In this document: positions 46,030 to 56,616 of the stretch, in pieces | Position numbering within the stretch: position 1 is the first letter of the stretch | Layout of the letters: each line of letters begins with the position of its first letter | Assembly (NCBI GenBank): GCA_964006375.1 | Contig: OZ023262.1 | Span: 90,003,654 to 90,067,653 of the forward strand | Length of the DNA: 64,000 nt | Source of the DNA: Tillus elongatus | Lineage: Eukaryota; Arthropoda; Insecta; Coleoptera; Cleridae | Reading direction: 5' to 3' | Position numbers and translations under genes: made by a program | Notes under the pieces: model-generated | Told to the model about the DNA's origin: nothing | The model's input: only the letters and a program-made list of their open reading frames with translations | Database searches by the model: none

Positions 46030-47085
46030 TTTAAACCTTTCTTGGCAGACATTTAATAAAAATAAAATCGACCTTTTAAATAAAGGGCTAAAATATCGCT
46101 TGCAGTCACAAAAGCACGATCTATTAGATGTTGTTGCTGGTATTGAAACAGCTATTAAACAATTAACTCAGCCTTTATTAGACAAGCATGTAAAGATAGA
46201 ATAACTTAATATTTAAACACTTATTAAAGAGACTAATCAAAAAAATATAGTTAACCGACTGTGAGTGAAAGAATGTTTTTATGTTAAAGCAGACAAAGGT
46301 CATACCCTTATTACAAAAGATTTAGGAAAAAAGTTACAAGTTTCAAATCTTAGAGTTCCTGGAAAGTATTGTCTTCTGAAAATCCATAAACCGAAAAATC
46401 GGTGAGACCTATTGTTTCATCTATAGATTCCCCGACATATAATATAGTGAAATGATAACAAACAAATTAAAGGGCTTGCCTATCAAACAAAAAGTCTTTC
46501 AGCTTCAAATTCACTTGAACTTATTAATAAAATTAAAAATATTAAATTGATTAAAGTCGAAATTATAATATCGTTTGATGTGCGTCGCTGTTTCCCATTG
46601 TTTCCATAAAAGAAACGCTAACGTATTTAAACCATTTGTTAAAAATGAACAACATAGATTAAGGGTCTGCAAAGAATATATAAATTTATCAAATCTTTGC
46701 ATAAATCAGAATATTTTTCAATTTAATAATGAATTTTTTGAATAAATACATGCCACAGCAATGGCCAACCCACTTTCTCCGTTCATTGCAGACTTTTTCA
46801 TGAGTATATTTGAAATAGAGCCAGCAATTGACAATAACAATTTTCCTAGAGAATGGTTTCGTTATGTGTATGATGGTTTTGCAGCATTCAATACAAATGT
46901 ATGCAAAGTAGATGATTTTATTGCCAAATTAGACAGTAAATTTGACTCCATTAAATTCACCCATGCAATAGACATTAATAACCAATTACCTTTTTTTGAA
47001 TGTATTAGTCATCAGAGATAGAGACATTTCACATCCACAGAAAGGAGACCACTACTATGCGTTATATTTCGATTCCATAGCGTGT
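46030..47085 (+). pseudogene. Penelope-like element: reverse transcriptase, decayed
   Basis: Recognisable in order: LLNKGLKY near 46078 (N-terminal block), KADKGHTLIT near 46290, an LLKIHKPK block near 46377, IISFDVRRCFP near 46565 (first catalytic Asp), ANPLSPFIADFFM near 46761, and WFRYVYDGFA near 46855 where the expected YVDD reads YVYD. It ends with a KFT...LPFFEC block and RKETTTMRY-like sequence near 47040. Stops and frame changes occur throughout, but the last part is open from 46761 to 47021. Penelope RTs are related to telomerase. The 3' half (GIY-YIG) lies at 49252-50090, beyond about 2.1 kb of other sequence. Confidence 0.82.
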
Positions 47086-49251
47086 AACCTTAAACAAATA
47101 TATGAGTGTGGTGGTATATAGTGATTGACCTCAAGTGGATTTGAATCTGCTTGATAGTGAGGTCACTTTTGCCTATTAGCCCTACCCTAAAAGCATCTAT
47201 CTATCAGATTATTATTATTATTATTAAGACTAGAAAACTTTAGGAGGTTGGCAGATCTTGATATGGTTTGATACTCACGCTATTTTTTGTGTTTCTCTGC
47301 CTGGAGTCCTATATTTGTGAGCGCCCCAGGCTAGGGCCTGGTTATATAAAATTTAAGGAATCTAGATAAACGATAATAAGAATTTATTAATGGTGTTGCT
47401 GCCAAACAGGAGATATATTAGGGAGGAATTTCTCTTCAATTAAACAGATATGTTAATGTTAACGATATTATGAATTTATTCAAAAAATGAATTTGGGAAA
47501 GAAAACAAAATTAAATTAACATGGTTGGTAAATTTCAAATAAATATTTATTCATACATAAATAAAAATCAAATAAACAGCAAGCGTTTTAAGTAAAAGAA
47601 ATTATCATTTCATATGACACATGACAAAATAATAAAATAAAATAGTTGTGTTACAAAAGAAATATTAACACTACCTACATGAGGTATAGATCAAATGCTG
47701 TATTTTACGGCTCAAAAGCAAATACAAACTATTACTTAAATTGCTTGACGTTTCTCAATCAGTTCGGTGGAGTTTTAAATGAATTAACTTGCCAGTCCTT
47801 TGAGTGAGGCTACATTTAAGAAAAATATCACTATGTGAAATTTCTACTTTGATAATTGTTAATAAAAATATTAAGAAATGTACAGGTTAAATATTTTACC
47901 AGCAAAAATCTGTTAATTACAATTTCAAACACTATGTATTTAAATTCACAATATTGACAAAATTCTAAAGAATAAACAGGAAGTTTACAGTTGCCCCTTT
48001 TTTAGGCACCTCATTGACACTGTTGAAGTTCAAATATGATCATGTTGCTTTAAAAATTTAAATTGTAAGGGTTCAAATAACAGGCTGCTGCATGAAAGGT
48101 TTGGATGTTCCACACAAAATAAATAAGTTTTCAGCGACTCACCAAGTCCTGACACCTGGAGTTACCTGTTGAACCTTTAAAGATGCTCTCCAAGTAGAGT
48201 CAACCATCAGAGCCTAACACAGTCTTACAAACTCCAATAAGAAAGGGAAATTTGGGGAGAACAAGTGGTGCTTTCCATGAACGTTTATTGGGCAGGTGGA
48301 TCTTGTTGCTCCAATATTGGGGGAGACAATTTGGCCCCCTAACAACCGTCTTAAGTCTATGTTCGGAATTAACTTCACCAAAATCTCGCTACAGCAATTA
48401 AAATGTAAATTGGCTCAAGTGAAATTTACAATGCCTACTAATTCAGAGCTCGGTAATAATCAGAAAATCTTTCTGATTAACGTGATAGATGCACCAGGTC
48501 GGTAAACAGAGGATCACTGCTTAATTCGCGTTTTTCTGTCAAACACGTCGTTAATTTAAATTCAAATACCGACCAAATGATATTAAACAATCACTGATTG
48601 TTGTTAGATATTATAAACAACTAAAAGGAATTTTATCACCCATTTAAATATAATTATCAGCCACGCTAATTAAAAGATGTTAACTTGTCAACAGCCTAGC
48701 TCCGACTCCCCCAAGGTAGTGTCTTGTGCGTTCAGTTCTAACCTTTTTCCCTTGACGTCTTACATCCCCTCGTGTACAATTCAAGGTTTTCTCGGGAATA
48801 TTTGTTGAACGGCTTCAACGGTCGTTGTAGGTGACATCATCCACATGCAAAAATACAGATAAAGTCGCAACGAGATTCAGTTCTTGGAAATATTCTTCTA
48901 GCAAAATGCGACGTAATTTTCCTTGGCAAACATATATTGAATTTTAACGCACAAATTAGAAATGTAGTAAAGTGTTTACGGTACTTGGAGATTTAGCGAC
49001 TTTTCATCAAAATAATTTTCAAATCAAAACATTAATTGCCTTACAAATATTGGATTGGCGGCTATTAATTAAGTCTCTTGCGGGTTTATTTTGAATATTT
49101 AAAGTAGTAACGAAACGCAATCGTTACAAGCTTTCCACAGAAAACACCTAGTTTGATCTTTCTGTTTCATAGATTAATGCAGTTTTCTAAAATAAAGAAA
49201 GGTACAACAAAGAACTTAAATATATTACAAAAATTATAGTGAAAAAATTGG
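47086..49251. other. Sequence between the two halves of the Penelope relic
   Basis: A (ATT)n run at 47212-47227 suggests the tail of another inserted retroelement. The rest is AT-rich with no coding frame or repeat I recognise. Part may be the original Penelope spacer. Confidence 0.4.
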
Positions 49252-50090
49252 TCAATAAACATAAAACAAAGAAAATGTTAGCAGAATCTTCAGAAAAGAT
49301 AAAACAGACAAAACCGTTGTCTGCTTACAATTTGAACCGCGAATCACGAAAAGTTTTAATAGTATTTTCAAGAAATCTAATTTGCAGCTAACATTTTCTC
49401 CCAAAAATACATAAAAAAATTTGCTAGGTAATACAAAGCATGAAGATAAAACCACAGGACTATCGGGAATCTATTAAATAGTTTGTAAGGATTGTGAACT
49501 TAAATATGTTGGGCAAACTAAAAAAAAAACCATTGAAACTAGATTTAAAGAACATTTAGCGCAACTAAGATATTTATTGATAAATCATGTATCATATTTG
49601 GGGTTATAGTCATAATGTAGATAAAGTAAACCTCAAGGTTATCAAAAATGTCAGGCAGTCGCGACAGATACATGTTTACGAAGGTAGATATATCGTTAGA
49701 GATTTGAACAAAAACGTGTCGATGAATAGAGTAGGTCCGGTTCTGTCTAGTACATTGTTCGACCTGTTTTCTTAATAATCGGTGTATCCTTCTTAGAAGG
49801 AATATTTGTTAACGTGACACACTTTTACAAAAGTAGGTATCGAATTTTAATTACAGGGATTCAAGACTCAACAGTAGGGGTCTGTCTGTATACCTTCATA
49901 GAGGACGCTGTTCGGAACTGCTCGACAAATAACATATAAATAGTAGTTCTAGATTTATTCGCTTCCTTTAGTCATCCCTCTGATGACGCTAACTTTGTTA
50001 GCGAAACGATAGTCACGTCTAAAAACTGTATTGTGATGAATTGAGTCCTCCAATTTATACTTACCAGTGCTCATCACAGGTTGCAATCTT
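49252..50090 (+). pseudogene. Penelope-like element: GIY-YIG endonuclease region and 3' terminus
   Basis: At 49483-49575 the plus strand reads CKDCELKYVGQTKKKTIETR and then FKEHLAQLRY. This is the GIY-YIG core of Penelope-like elements (here VGQT with the following Arg and Glu-His pair). Frame breaks follow. The terminus at about 49980-50090 (GACGCTAACTTTGTTAGCGA, GATGAATTGAGTCCTCCAAT, CAGTGCTCATCACAGGTT) is the sequence repeated at 6668 and in the foldback at 30507-31010. The endonuclease starts target cutting in intact elements; this one is dead. Confidence 0.82.
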
Positions 50091-50097
50091 CACTCGT

Positions 50098-50200
50098 TAC
50101 AATATGTACTGAAAAATAATTTCACGCTTTTGCTGGGAATCGAACGCACGACTCTTGAGGCCAGATTCACACGTCGTTACCACTGAACCACCGAGGCTGC
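50098..50200 (-). mobile_element. tRNA-derived SINE, head fragment
   Basis: Minus strand: GCCTCGGTGGTTCAGTGGTA start (50194 downward) and box B GCGTTCGATTCC (50147-50136). Only the head and a short body remain. The head is closer to a tRNA-Gly sequence than in the other copies. Confidence 0.72.
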
Positions 50201-50205
50201 CATTT

Positions 50206-50870
50206 TTTAACATGATAATTTTATTTGAGACAATAAATTTTTAAATCGAGATTTGAAGATATGTAAATCTATATGACACGCCATGGCAAAGTAATTTCTG
50301 TCTACAAAATTTTGTAATCCGCCTTAAAGGTTGCTAAGTTAGATGAGTCATGCCTGATACATAGTTGGATCCGTAACTATTTATTGTATCGAATGGTGTA
50401 AAAATCCAATACGGAACCCATAAGAAAAACACAAGTTGGCGATGGAAACTCAAAATCCAGCAGGCGTAGATAAATTCTAGGCCACCAGTTTGATACCTCG
50501 TAATCAGTTACGAAAACTCACCCATTTTAGCGACAGGCGATTTGATAACATAGCTATTTGGTAGCAAAGAAATAAGAAAATTTCAGGAATGAAAGGATCT
50601 ATTCGAAAATCGTATTCATATTATGAATAAGCATAAAATGGCGCACCCTTTTTGTAATTTCACCGACTGTATATCTCGCATGGTTTGGTACATCCCAATA
50701 GTGATCCAGTTAAAAGTGACCACCGTGGATACAGAAAATGTATTTGTAGACACACAGTTTCTAAATTCTGCTACCAATCTGAGGAACTGCAACGACCAAC
50801 AACTTCCTTGTAAAATGGAATCACCCTGTATCAATCTGATAAACTTTCTTCCTCTATTTTATTAATTTAT
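50206..50870. other. Unassigned; possible MITE at 50640-50835
   Basis: The reverse strand near 50834 reads ACAGGGTGATTCCATTTTAC, a start typical of mariner-type MITEs, but I could not find a convincing matching end. Confidence 0.35.
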
Positions 50871-50874
50871 GTGC

Positions 50875-51131
50875 ATAAAGTATAAAGTAGCCGGCAGACA
50901 ATATTCGTCAAATCAGCCTGGTGCAGTACGATATGAACTAAAAGTCTGATTTGTTGACATAATTTCTTATGCGAGACGTGGCTAGGACTAAAAACGGCAG
51001 CTCAGTGTCCTCTGCTAAAGAAAACAAAGCGTCGTTAGCTGGTGACAAGGGAGAGGCCCTCCCTTTGTTCTTTATTACTCTATGCTGTCATGATTTATTA
51101 GCTCTTTTGCCTCAGTAACGGGTCTATTATA
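50875..51131. other. Single-copy block, candidate conserved noncoding element
   Basis: Less AT-rich, repeat-free, with Sox-type cores (AACAAAG at 51023, CTTTGTTC at 51063) and a TGATTTATTAGC site at 51090. The errantivirus is inserted at its right edge; the sequence after the 3' LTR continues the flank. Confidence 0.3.
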
Positions 51132-51135
51132 AGGG
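51132..51135. repeat. Errantivirus target duplication, left
   Basis: AGGG, repeated at 58714-58717. Four base pairs is the length expected for this group. Confidence 0.85.
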
Positions 51136-51544
51136 AATTATGTTAGTGGAACTTTTACCATTCGTATTATAACGTTATCATATTATTTTGTCTTTAATCA
51201 ATATACAACAAACACACTTAATTATAATATAATTATTAGTACGTGACAATTATAATAGAACTTTCACTATTTTATATTTTATCAAGTTATCAGTAAATTC
51301 TAGAATAGCTATTAGTACGTGCCGCGTGATATCGCGACACCAACCTTTCACCTATTTACTTAAATGATAATTGTATCTAAATTATTTATTGATTATTGTA
51401 TTGTATTATATAAACTCAGATTTTGTAAAACACGAGTCAGTCTTGTCCTCAATAAAGTTAGTGTAAAATAACTTGTAGAGCTTGGCTCATTTCTTTATCA
51501 AATAAATTAATCTTTTAAAGGGGTAAACTACCCCTAATTCGATT
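51136..51544 (+). repeat. 5' LTR
   Basis: 409 bp, no difference from the 3' LTR found on reading. Contains TATATAAA at 51407, initiator TCAGTC at 51437 (start at A51439, 32 bp from the TATA box) and AATAAA at 51451. Confidence 0.95.
51407..51441 (+). promoter_or_regulatory. LTR core promoter: TATA box and initiator
   Basis: TATATAAA (51407-51414) and TCAGT (51437-51441) at canonical insect spacing. The AATAAA at 51451 would be read in the 3' LTR copy (58620) for RNA 3' end formation, so R is short. Confidence 0.7.
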
Positions 51545-51560
51545 GGCGCAGTCGAGTAGA
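51544..51560 (+). other. Primer-binding site, tRNA-Ser type
   Basis: TGGCGCAGTCGAGTAG begins at the last base of the LTR and matches the TGGCGCAGTCG primer site of 297/17.6-type elements, complementary to the tRNA-Ser 3' end. Confidence 0.75.
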
Positions 51561-51653
51561 TTTCGAAAGGGTTGTTTGCGGATAAAACTCCCTTCTGTTT
51601 CAACAGTTTATTCGAAAGAAGAACCACTTCCCAGCATCCAACAGCAGCAAGTT

Positions 51654-51676
51654 ATGAAGACACAGTACATGTAAGT
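51654..51676 (+). promoter_or_regulatory. Leader start codon and splice donor for env RNA
   Basis: A start codon at 51654 opens a very short leader frame that ends inside a consensus donor, ACAT/GTAAGT (first intron base 51671). Joining this donor to the acceptor at 56556-56557 would keep the leader frame in phase with env and place a hydrophobic, signal-peptide-like stretch right after the start. Errantivirus env is known to be made from a spliced RNA. The donor and phase are seen; use in the cell is inferred. Confidence 0.65.
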
Positions 51677-51721
51677 CATTCATTCCTTTATTACTTTTCC
51701 TTATTTTGTGTATGCATATTT

Positions 51722-52912
51722 ATGACAGAATTCGAAGACATTATTAGTCAATTTAATAAACTTAAAATTAACCAAGAAACCTTAAATAATATTTCAAAGG
51801 GTTTAAAAACTAATTCTCTTGACAAACTTAAAAAACCTAAAATGGCAACTCCACAATTTCAAGAATTCTACTTAAGAATGATCCCAGATTTTCACGGAAA
51901 TTCCGCCGAACTAGCTGGTTTCCTGAAAAGCTGCGACCTCATAATGAACCAATTTTATAACCCCCAAGATAACACTCTATACCTCAATCATTTTCTTTTG
52001 TCATATATTATAAGTAAATTGCATGGCCCAGCACAAACTATTGTTAACACGAAAAACTTTTCTAATTGGTATGAACTACGTGCTACATTGGTCTCAAATT
52101 TTGCAGACATTAGAGACGAATCTAGTTTATTAGCAGATCTTTTACTTTTAAAACAAAATTATAATGAAAAAGCATTAGATTTTAGCAACAGATGTAGATG
52201 TGTTGAGCAATTGTTGGTTTCAAATTTAATTTGTAGTAAATCGAATGAACAAATTCGATTAATTAAAATGAAAACATATTCAGACTTGACTCTTAAGGCA
52301 TTTTTAGGAGGTTTAAAAAATCCGTTAGGTACAATAGTCAGATCACAAAACCCCAGTGATATAGAAACCGCATTAAAATTCATTATCGAACAAGAAAATT
52401 ATGAATATAGAAATAATAACTTTCTTAATAAAAAACCGAATAAATTCGACGAAAAAAATAATTTTCACACTCAAAAACATCCATTTTTCCATAATAAAAA
52501 CCCAAACAATTTCCCCCAAAATCATTCTAATTTTCATCAAAGAAATAATCCTTCACCAAACTTCTCTCAAAGACCCAACTTCCAAAATAACAAAAATTTT
52601 TATAATAACAATCATTTTCAACCCCCAAACCAACAAAGAAATCAATTTTCATTTAATCGTCCTAACCCTCATTACAATAATTTTTCAAATCGCTTTAATC
52701 CTATAAATAAAACACATTCTGGTAATTTTTCAAAAATGGACACAACCTCTGGTAGACATGCACAAATGCATAATAACCAACGTCCAAAATTCATCGTAGA
52801 AGAACTCCATAACCAAGAACTTTCCCAAGAGTCTGAAGAATTCCCTGAACCAAATTTTCCTCAAGAAAATGAAAATTTTCCCAAACCAGACCCGTCCCAT
52901 CAGCAAACATAA
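51722..52912 (+). CDS. gag: Errantivirus Gag
   Basis: 396 residues from ATG at 51722; the frame is open upstream but only through leader sequence without an ATG. The N-terminal 100 residues are helical, and about 50-240 resembles the capsid-type region of gypsy Gag (DFHGNSAELAGFLKSCD). From about 240 the protein is extremely rich in Asn, Phe, Pro and Arg (NNNFLNKKPNKF, HFQPPNQQRNQFSFNRP) and has no CCHC zinc knuckle, so RNA packaging must rely on the basic Asn-rich tail. The last residues before the stop contain the -1 slippery site. It forms the particle core. Frame intact. Confidence 0.9.
   Translation: MTEFEDIISQFNKLKINQETLNNISKGLKTNSLDKLKKPKMATPQFQEFYLRMIPDFHGNSAELAGFLKSCDLIMNQFYNPQDNTLYLNHFLLSYIISKLHGPAQTIVNTKNFSNWYELRATLVSNFADIRDESSLLADLLLLKQNYNEKALDFSNRCRCVEQLLVSNLICSKSNEQIRLIKMKTYSDLTLKAFLGGLKNPLGTIVRSQNPSDIETALKFIIEQENYEYRNNNFLNKKPNKFDEKNNFHTQKHPFFHNKNPNNFPQNHSNFHQRNNPSPNFSQRPNFQNNKNFYNNNHFQPPNQQRNQFSFNRPNPHYNNFSNRFNPINKTHSGNFSKMDTTSGRHAQMHNNQRPKFIVEELHNQELSQESEEFPEPNFPQENENFPKPDPSHQQT
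52873..52879 (+). other. Programmed -1 frameshift site (A AAT TTT)
   Basis: In the gag frame this is A-AAT-TTT, an X-XXY-YYZ heptamer, 31 nt before the gag stop. The pol frame has a stop at 52870-52872 immediately upstream and is open from here on, so the shift must happen between 52873 and the gag stop. A second A-AAT-TTT lies earlier in the frame near 52852 but is upstream of that pol-frame stop. Confidence 0.8.
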
Positions 52913-55900
52913 TTGAAATCCACAACCATAATGTAGAATTACCATATATTTACATCCCTGAAATCCCAGGAAAATTTCTCATTGATACTGGTAGTTCTAG
53001 GTGTTTGATAAATAAAGAAATAGCACTAAAACAATTTAAAAATTTTATAAGAAAAGAAAATTTTGAGATTAGAACTGCACATAAAGTCAGCGTACATGAT
53101 TCGTGTGTAGATATAAAATTACCTTCTCTTAAAAATATTTTACAAACATTTTATATATTTAATTTTAACCCCAAATATGTAGGCCTATTAGGTTTAGATT
53201 TTTTAAATAAAGTAAATGCGAAGTTAGATTTTAAACAAAATAAGTTAGTTTTTGGTGACAGAGTTTTTCAAATGTATATTGGAACTCGTCAACCTATCTT
53301 AAAAACAGAAATCGAAGCACATACGTGCAAAATTTTAAAAATACCGGTTAATCAAGCCAACGGTGTAGGCATTTTAAATGAATATAAATTAAATAACGTA
53401 GAAATACCGAATTCTTTTGTAAAAATAGAAAATTTTAACACTTATGTAGGTGTGCATAATAATTCTGATGAATCAAAAACGTTTATCATAAACGAACCAT
53501 TAGAGATAGAAAACGATTATGAAGAAAGAGTTAATAAATTTTCAGAGAAAATATCGCCTAAAATAAAAAGGGAAATTGTAGAGCAACTTAGATTAGATCA
53601 TTTGAATAGTGAAGAAGCTAATGCTATAAAAAATATTTGTAACGAATACATAGATATTTTTCATCATGAAGATGTACCCTTAACGTCAACTAATGCGGTT
53701 AAACACAAACTAAGACTAAAAGATGAAACCCCTATCTTTAATAAAATCTATAGGTACCCCCATGTACATAAAGAAGAAGTAGCTAATCAAATAAATAAAA
53801 TGTTAACACAAGGTATCATAAGACCTAGCGTATCCCCATGGTCTTCGCCCTTATGGGTTGTATCAAAAAAACCAGACGCCAGTGGTAAACAAAAATGGCG
53901 AATCGTAATTGACTACAGAAAGTTAAATGAACAAACAATTGACGACAAATATCCCCTTCCAAACATTACTGACATTTTAGACAATTTAGGTAGAGCCCAA
54001 TATTTCACTACCCTTGATCTCGCTTCTGGATTTCACCAAATTGAAATGCACCCTGACGATATTGAAAAAACTGCCTTTTCCACTGAGCATGGTCATTACG
54101 AGCACGTCAGAATGCCTTTCGGGATGAAAAATTCTCCCAGTACTTTCATGCGTCTAATGGACAATGTCCTTAGGGATCTCCAAAATAAAATTTGCTTAGT
54201 TTATATGGATGACATTATTATTTACTCCTCTTCTCTTCAAGAACACATTTGTCGACTTAAACAAGTTTTTCAAAGGTTAAGAAATTTCAGACTAAAAGTC
54301 CAACTAGACAAAAGCGAATTTCTAAAAAAAGAAACTTCCTTCTTAGGTCATATTATCACACCCCAAGGCATTAAAGCGAATCCAGATAAAATTAAAGTCA
54401 TTCAGCAGTTTCCTATCCCCACAACTCAAAAACAAATTAAATCTTTCTTAGGTCTTCTAGGTTACTATCGTAAATTTATTCATAACTTCGCCTTTATTAC
54501 AAAACCCCTAACGAAATGTCTCAAGAAAAATGCAAAAGTTATTCATGACCAATCTTTTATCGAAGCTTTTGAAAAATGCAAAGAAATTTTATCTAATGAT
54601 CCAATTCTTCAAACCCCTGACTTTTCCAAACCCTTCATATTAACAACAGATGCTTCAAATTTTGCAATCGGTGCAATTCTTTCACAAGGCCCTATTGGCC
54701 AAGACAAACCCATTGCTTATGCCAGTAGGACATTAAACGAAAGTGAAACTAGATATTCCACTATAGAAAAGGAACTCCTCGCTATCGTATGGTCAACAAA
54801 ACATTTCCGTCCCTATCTTTTTGGAAGAAAATTCACGATCTATACCGATCACAAACCCTTACAATGGGTATTTTCCCTGAAAGAACCCAATTCAAAACTT
54901 TTAAGATGGCGTTTAAGACTAGAAGAATTTGACTATGATATTTGTTATAAAAAAGGAAAATCTAATACCAATGCCGATTGTTTATCTAGAATAGAAATCC
55001 ACCCTATAGATAATATAGATCAATCGTCGATCATAGCAGAACCCGGAGAATCTTTAAATATTAATGACTTGGATGACTTAGTAAATCAAACGTACGATGA
55101 AATAATGAATAATACTAGTAATTATAATAATAATAATGAAAATAATAATAATAATAATAATATTGATAATGAGGAAAACGAAACAATTCACTCAGAAGTA
55201 GACTTTACATCTGCCCCCGGTATACCTATTTTAGACGAAAGAATTAATAATAAACCTCAACAAATCAGAATAAAAGAAATCAATACTATCTCTGATGTAA
55301 GAGTAATTCCACGTAAACTAGATTTTAGAACAATATTCGATATATCTGTTCCACCAAGTATAAGTGACGAAAAAATATTAAAAACCCTTAAAGAAATATG
55401 TATCCCAAAAATTAATAATTATTTTTATTTTTCTTCAGAAAACATGTATAAGAAATTCAGTAATATAGTTTGTAAATATTTTAATAAAGAAAACGCCCCA
55501 AAATTCTTTAAATGTAATAAACTGGTAGAAGACGAAAACGACAAAACGACACAAGAAGAAATTATAACTCGTTACCATCAAGGTAAAACAAACCATAGAG
55601 GCATAATTGAAACATACAATAGGCTTAAACAAATGTATTACTGGCCTAATATGAAAAATACAATCACTGATTATATAAACCAGTGCGAATTTTGCAAAAA
55701 TCACAAATATGAAAGAAATCCTTTAAGAATTCCTCTAGAAATTACCCAAACCCCTTCTAAACCATTCGAAAATTTACATATAGATACATTTAAGATTGAC
55801 AACGCTAACTTTTTAACAATTATAGACACTTTTACTAAATTAGCACAAGCTTATCACCTTAAATCAAAAAACCAAGTAGACGTAGCAGATGCCCTAGTAA

Positions 55901-56616
55901 ACTTTTTTCAACATTTTGGCACTCCCTCGTATATAACCCTGGACCAAGGTTCCGAATTTACCAGTTCCACAATAAGAGAACTTTTAAATTTATATAACAT
56001 AAAAATACATTTTATAACTGTCCAGCATCCCAGATCTAATTCACCTGTCGAAAGACTACACTCTACTTTAATAGAACATTACCGACTACTAAAACATAAA
56101 TTTCCAAAAGACAGACCAGAGAAAATTATGCCATACTGTATTATTGCCTACAATAGCAGTGTACATTCTAGCACAAATTTTGCCCCTTTTGAACTATGTT
56201 TTGGCACAACTAATACTACAGACCCCCTATCAATTCAATTTGAGAAAAATATTCTTGAAAATTACAACAATATTCACAAACAAAAAATGTCTCATATTTA
56301 TAACGCAGTAAACGGAAAATTAAGAAAAGACAAAAAACGAATAATTAACAAACGAAACATAAACACCAATAACCCTTTTAAAATAGGAGATCGTGTACTA
56401 AAGAAAAATAATTCACCAAGAAAAAAGAAATCAGCAAATTTATATTCTGGTCCTTACATAATTACAGACATCCTTCCTCATAATAAATATATTATCCACC
56501 ATACTTCCCTACAACAATCTGAAACTTCCCATGCTGACAATCTCCGATTTGTTCCAGAATCTTCGTCACCCTCATCATCGAATTCACAACAAGCACAAAC
56601 TTCATCAAGAAGGTAA
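52873..56616 (+). CDS. pol: Errantivirus Pol: protease, RT, RNase H, integrase
   Basis: About 1247 codons reached by -1 frameshift from gag. Protease: LIDTGSS at 52978-52998. Reverse transcriptase: YRKLNEQTIDDKYPLP, LDLASGFHQI, FGMKNSPSTF, and catalytic YMDD at 54202-54213. RNase H: LTTDASNFAIGAIL, EKELLAIVW, YTDHKPLQW. An Asn-rich linker (55105-55165) separates it from the integrase, which has the zinc site HQGKTNH...CEFC (about 55575-55695) and DDE residues in HIDTFK, LDQGSEF and PVERLHS. A GPY/F-type end (YSGPYIITD) follows. It copies the RNA and inserts the cDNA. The frame has no stop or shift. Its 3' end overlaps the env reading frame by about 80 nt. Length fits gypsy Pol. Confidence 0.94.
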   Translation, partial: KFSQTRPVPSANIIEIHNHNVELPYIYIPEIPGKFLIDTGSSRCLINKEIALKQFKNFIRKENFEIRTAHKVSVHDSCVDIKLPSLKNILQTFYIFNFNPKYVGLLGLDFLNKVNAKLDFKQNKLVFGDRVFQMYIGTRQPILKTEIEAHTCKILKIPVNQANGVGILNEYKLNNVEIPNSFVKIENFNTYVGVHNNSDESKTFIINEPLEIENDYEERVNKFSEKISPKIKREIVEQLRLDHLNSEEANAIKNICNEYIDIFHHEDVPLTSTNAVKHKLRLKDETPIFNKIYRYPHVHKEEVANQINKMLTQGIIRPSVSPWSSPLWVVSKKPDASGKQKWRIVIDYRKLNEQTIDDKYPLPNITDILDNLGRAQYFTTLDLASGFHQIEMHPDDIEKTAFSTEHGHYEHVRMPFGMKNSPSTFMRLMDNVLRDLQNKICLVYMDDIIIYSSSLQEHICRLKQVFQRLRNFRLKVQLDKSEFLKKETSFLGHIITPQGIKANPDKIKVIQQFPIPTTQKQIKSFLGLLGYYRKFIHNFAFITKPLTKCLKKNAKVIHDQSFIEAFEKCKEILSNDPILQTPDFSKPFILTTDASNFAIGAILSQGPIGQDKPIAYASRTLNESETRYSTIEKELLAIVWSTKHFRPYLFGRKFTIYTDHKPLQWVFSLKEPNSKLLRWRLRLEEFDYDICYKKGKSNTNADCLSRIEIHPIDNIDQSSIIAEPGESLNINDLDDLVNQTYDEIMNNTSNYNNNNENNNNNNNIDNEENETIHSEVDFTSAPGIPILDERINNKPQQIRIKEINTISDVRVIPRKLDFRTIFDISVPPSISDEKILKTLKEICIPKINNYFYFSSENMYKKFSNIVCKYFNKENAPKFFKCNKLVEDENDKTTQEEIITRYHQGKTNHRGIIETYNRLKQMYYWPNMKNTITDYINQCEFCKNHKYERNPLRIPLEITQTPSKPFENLHIDTFKIDNANFLTIIDTFTKLAQAYHLKSKNQVDVADALVNFFQHFGTPSYITLDQGSEFTSSTIRELLNLYNIKIHFITVQHPRSNSPVERLHSTLIEHYRLLKHKFPKDRPEKIMPYCIIAYNSSVHSSTNFAPFELCFGTTNTTDPLSIQFEKNILENYNNIHKQKMSHIYNAVNGKLRKDKKRIINKRNINTNNPFKIGDRVLKKNNSPRKKKSANLYSGPYIITDILPHNKYIIHHTSLQQSETSHADNLRFVPESSSPSSSNSQQAQTSSRR
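55105..55165 (+). repeat. Asparagine-rich linker tract (AAT repeats)
   Basis: Runs of AAT codons between RNase H and integrase give a long Asn tract. It is probably a flexible, length-variable linker. Confidence 0.8.
56541..56558 (+). promoter_or_regulatory. env splice acceptor
   Basis: TCTCCGATTTGTTCCAG ends at 56557 with a pyrimidine-rich lead. The env frame is open from just after the preceding in-frame stop (56535-56537), so an exon starting at 56558 reads through to the env ATG at 56715 and beyond. Confidence 0.65.

Noticed and set aside
50640..50835. MITE with CAGGGTGATTCC terminus
   Set aside because: Only one plausible end; no matching inverted end or second copy in the window.
55435..55704. 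Minus-strand frame within pol
   Set aside because: Shadow of pol.
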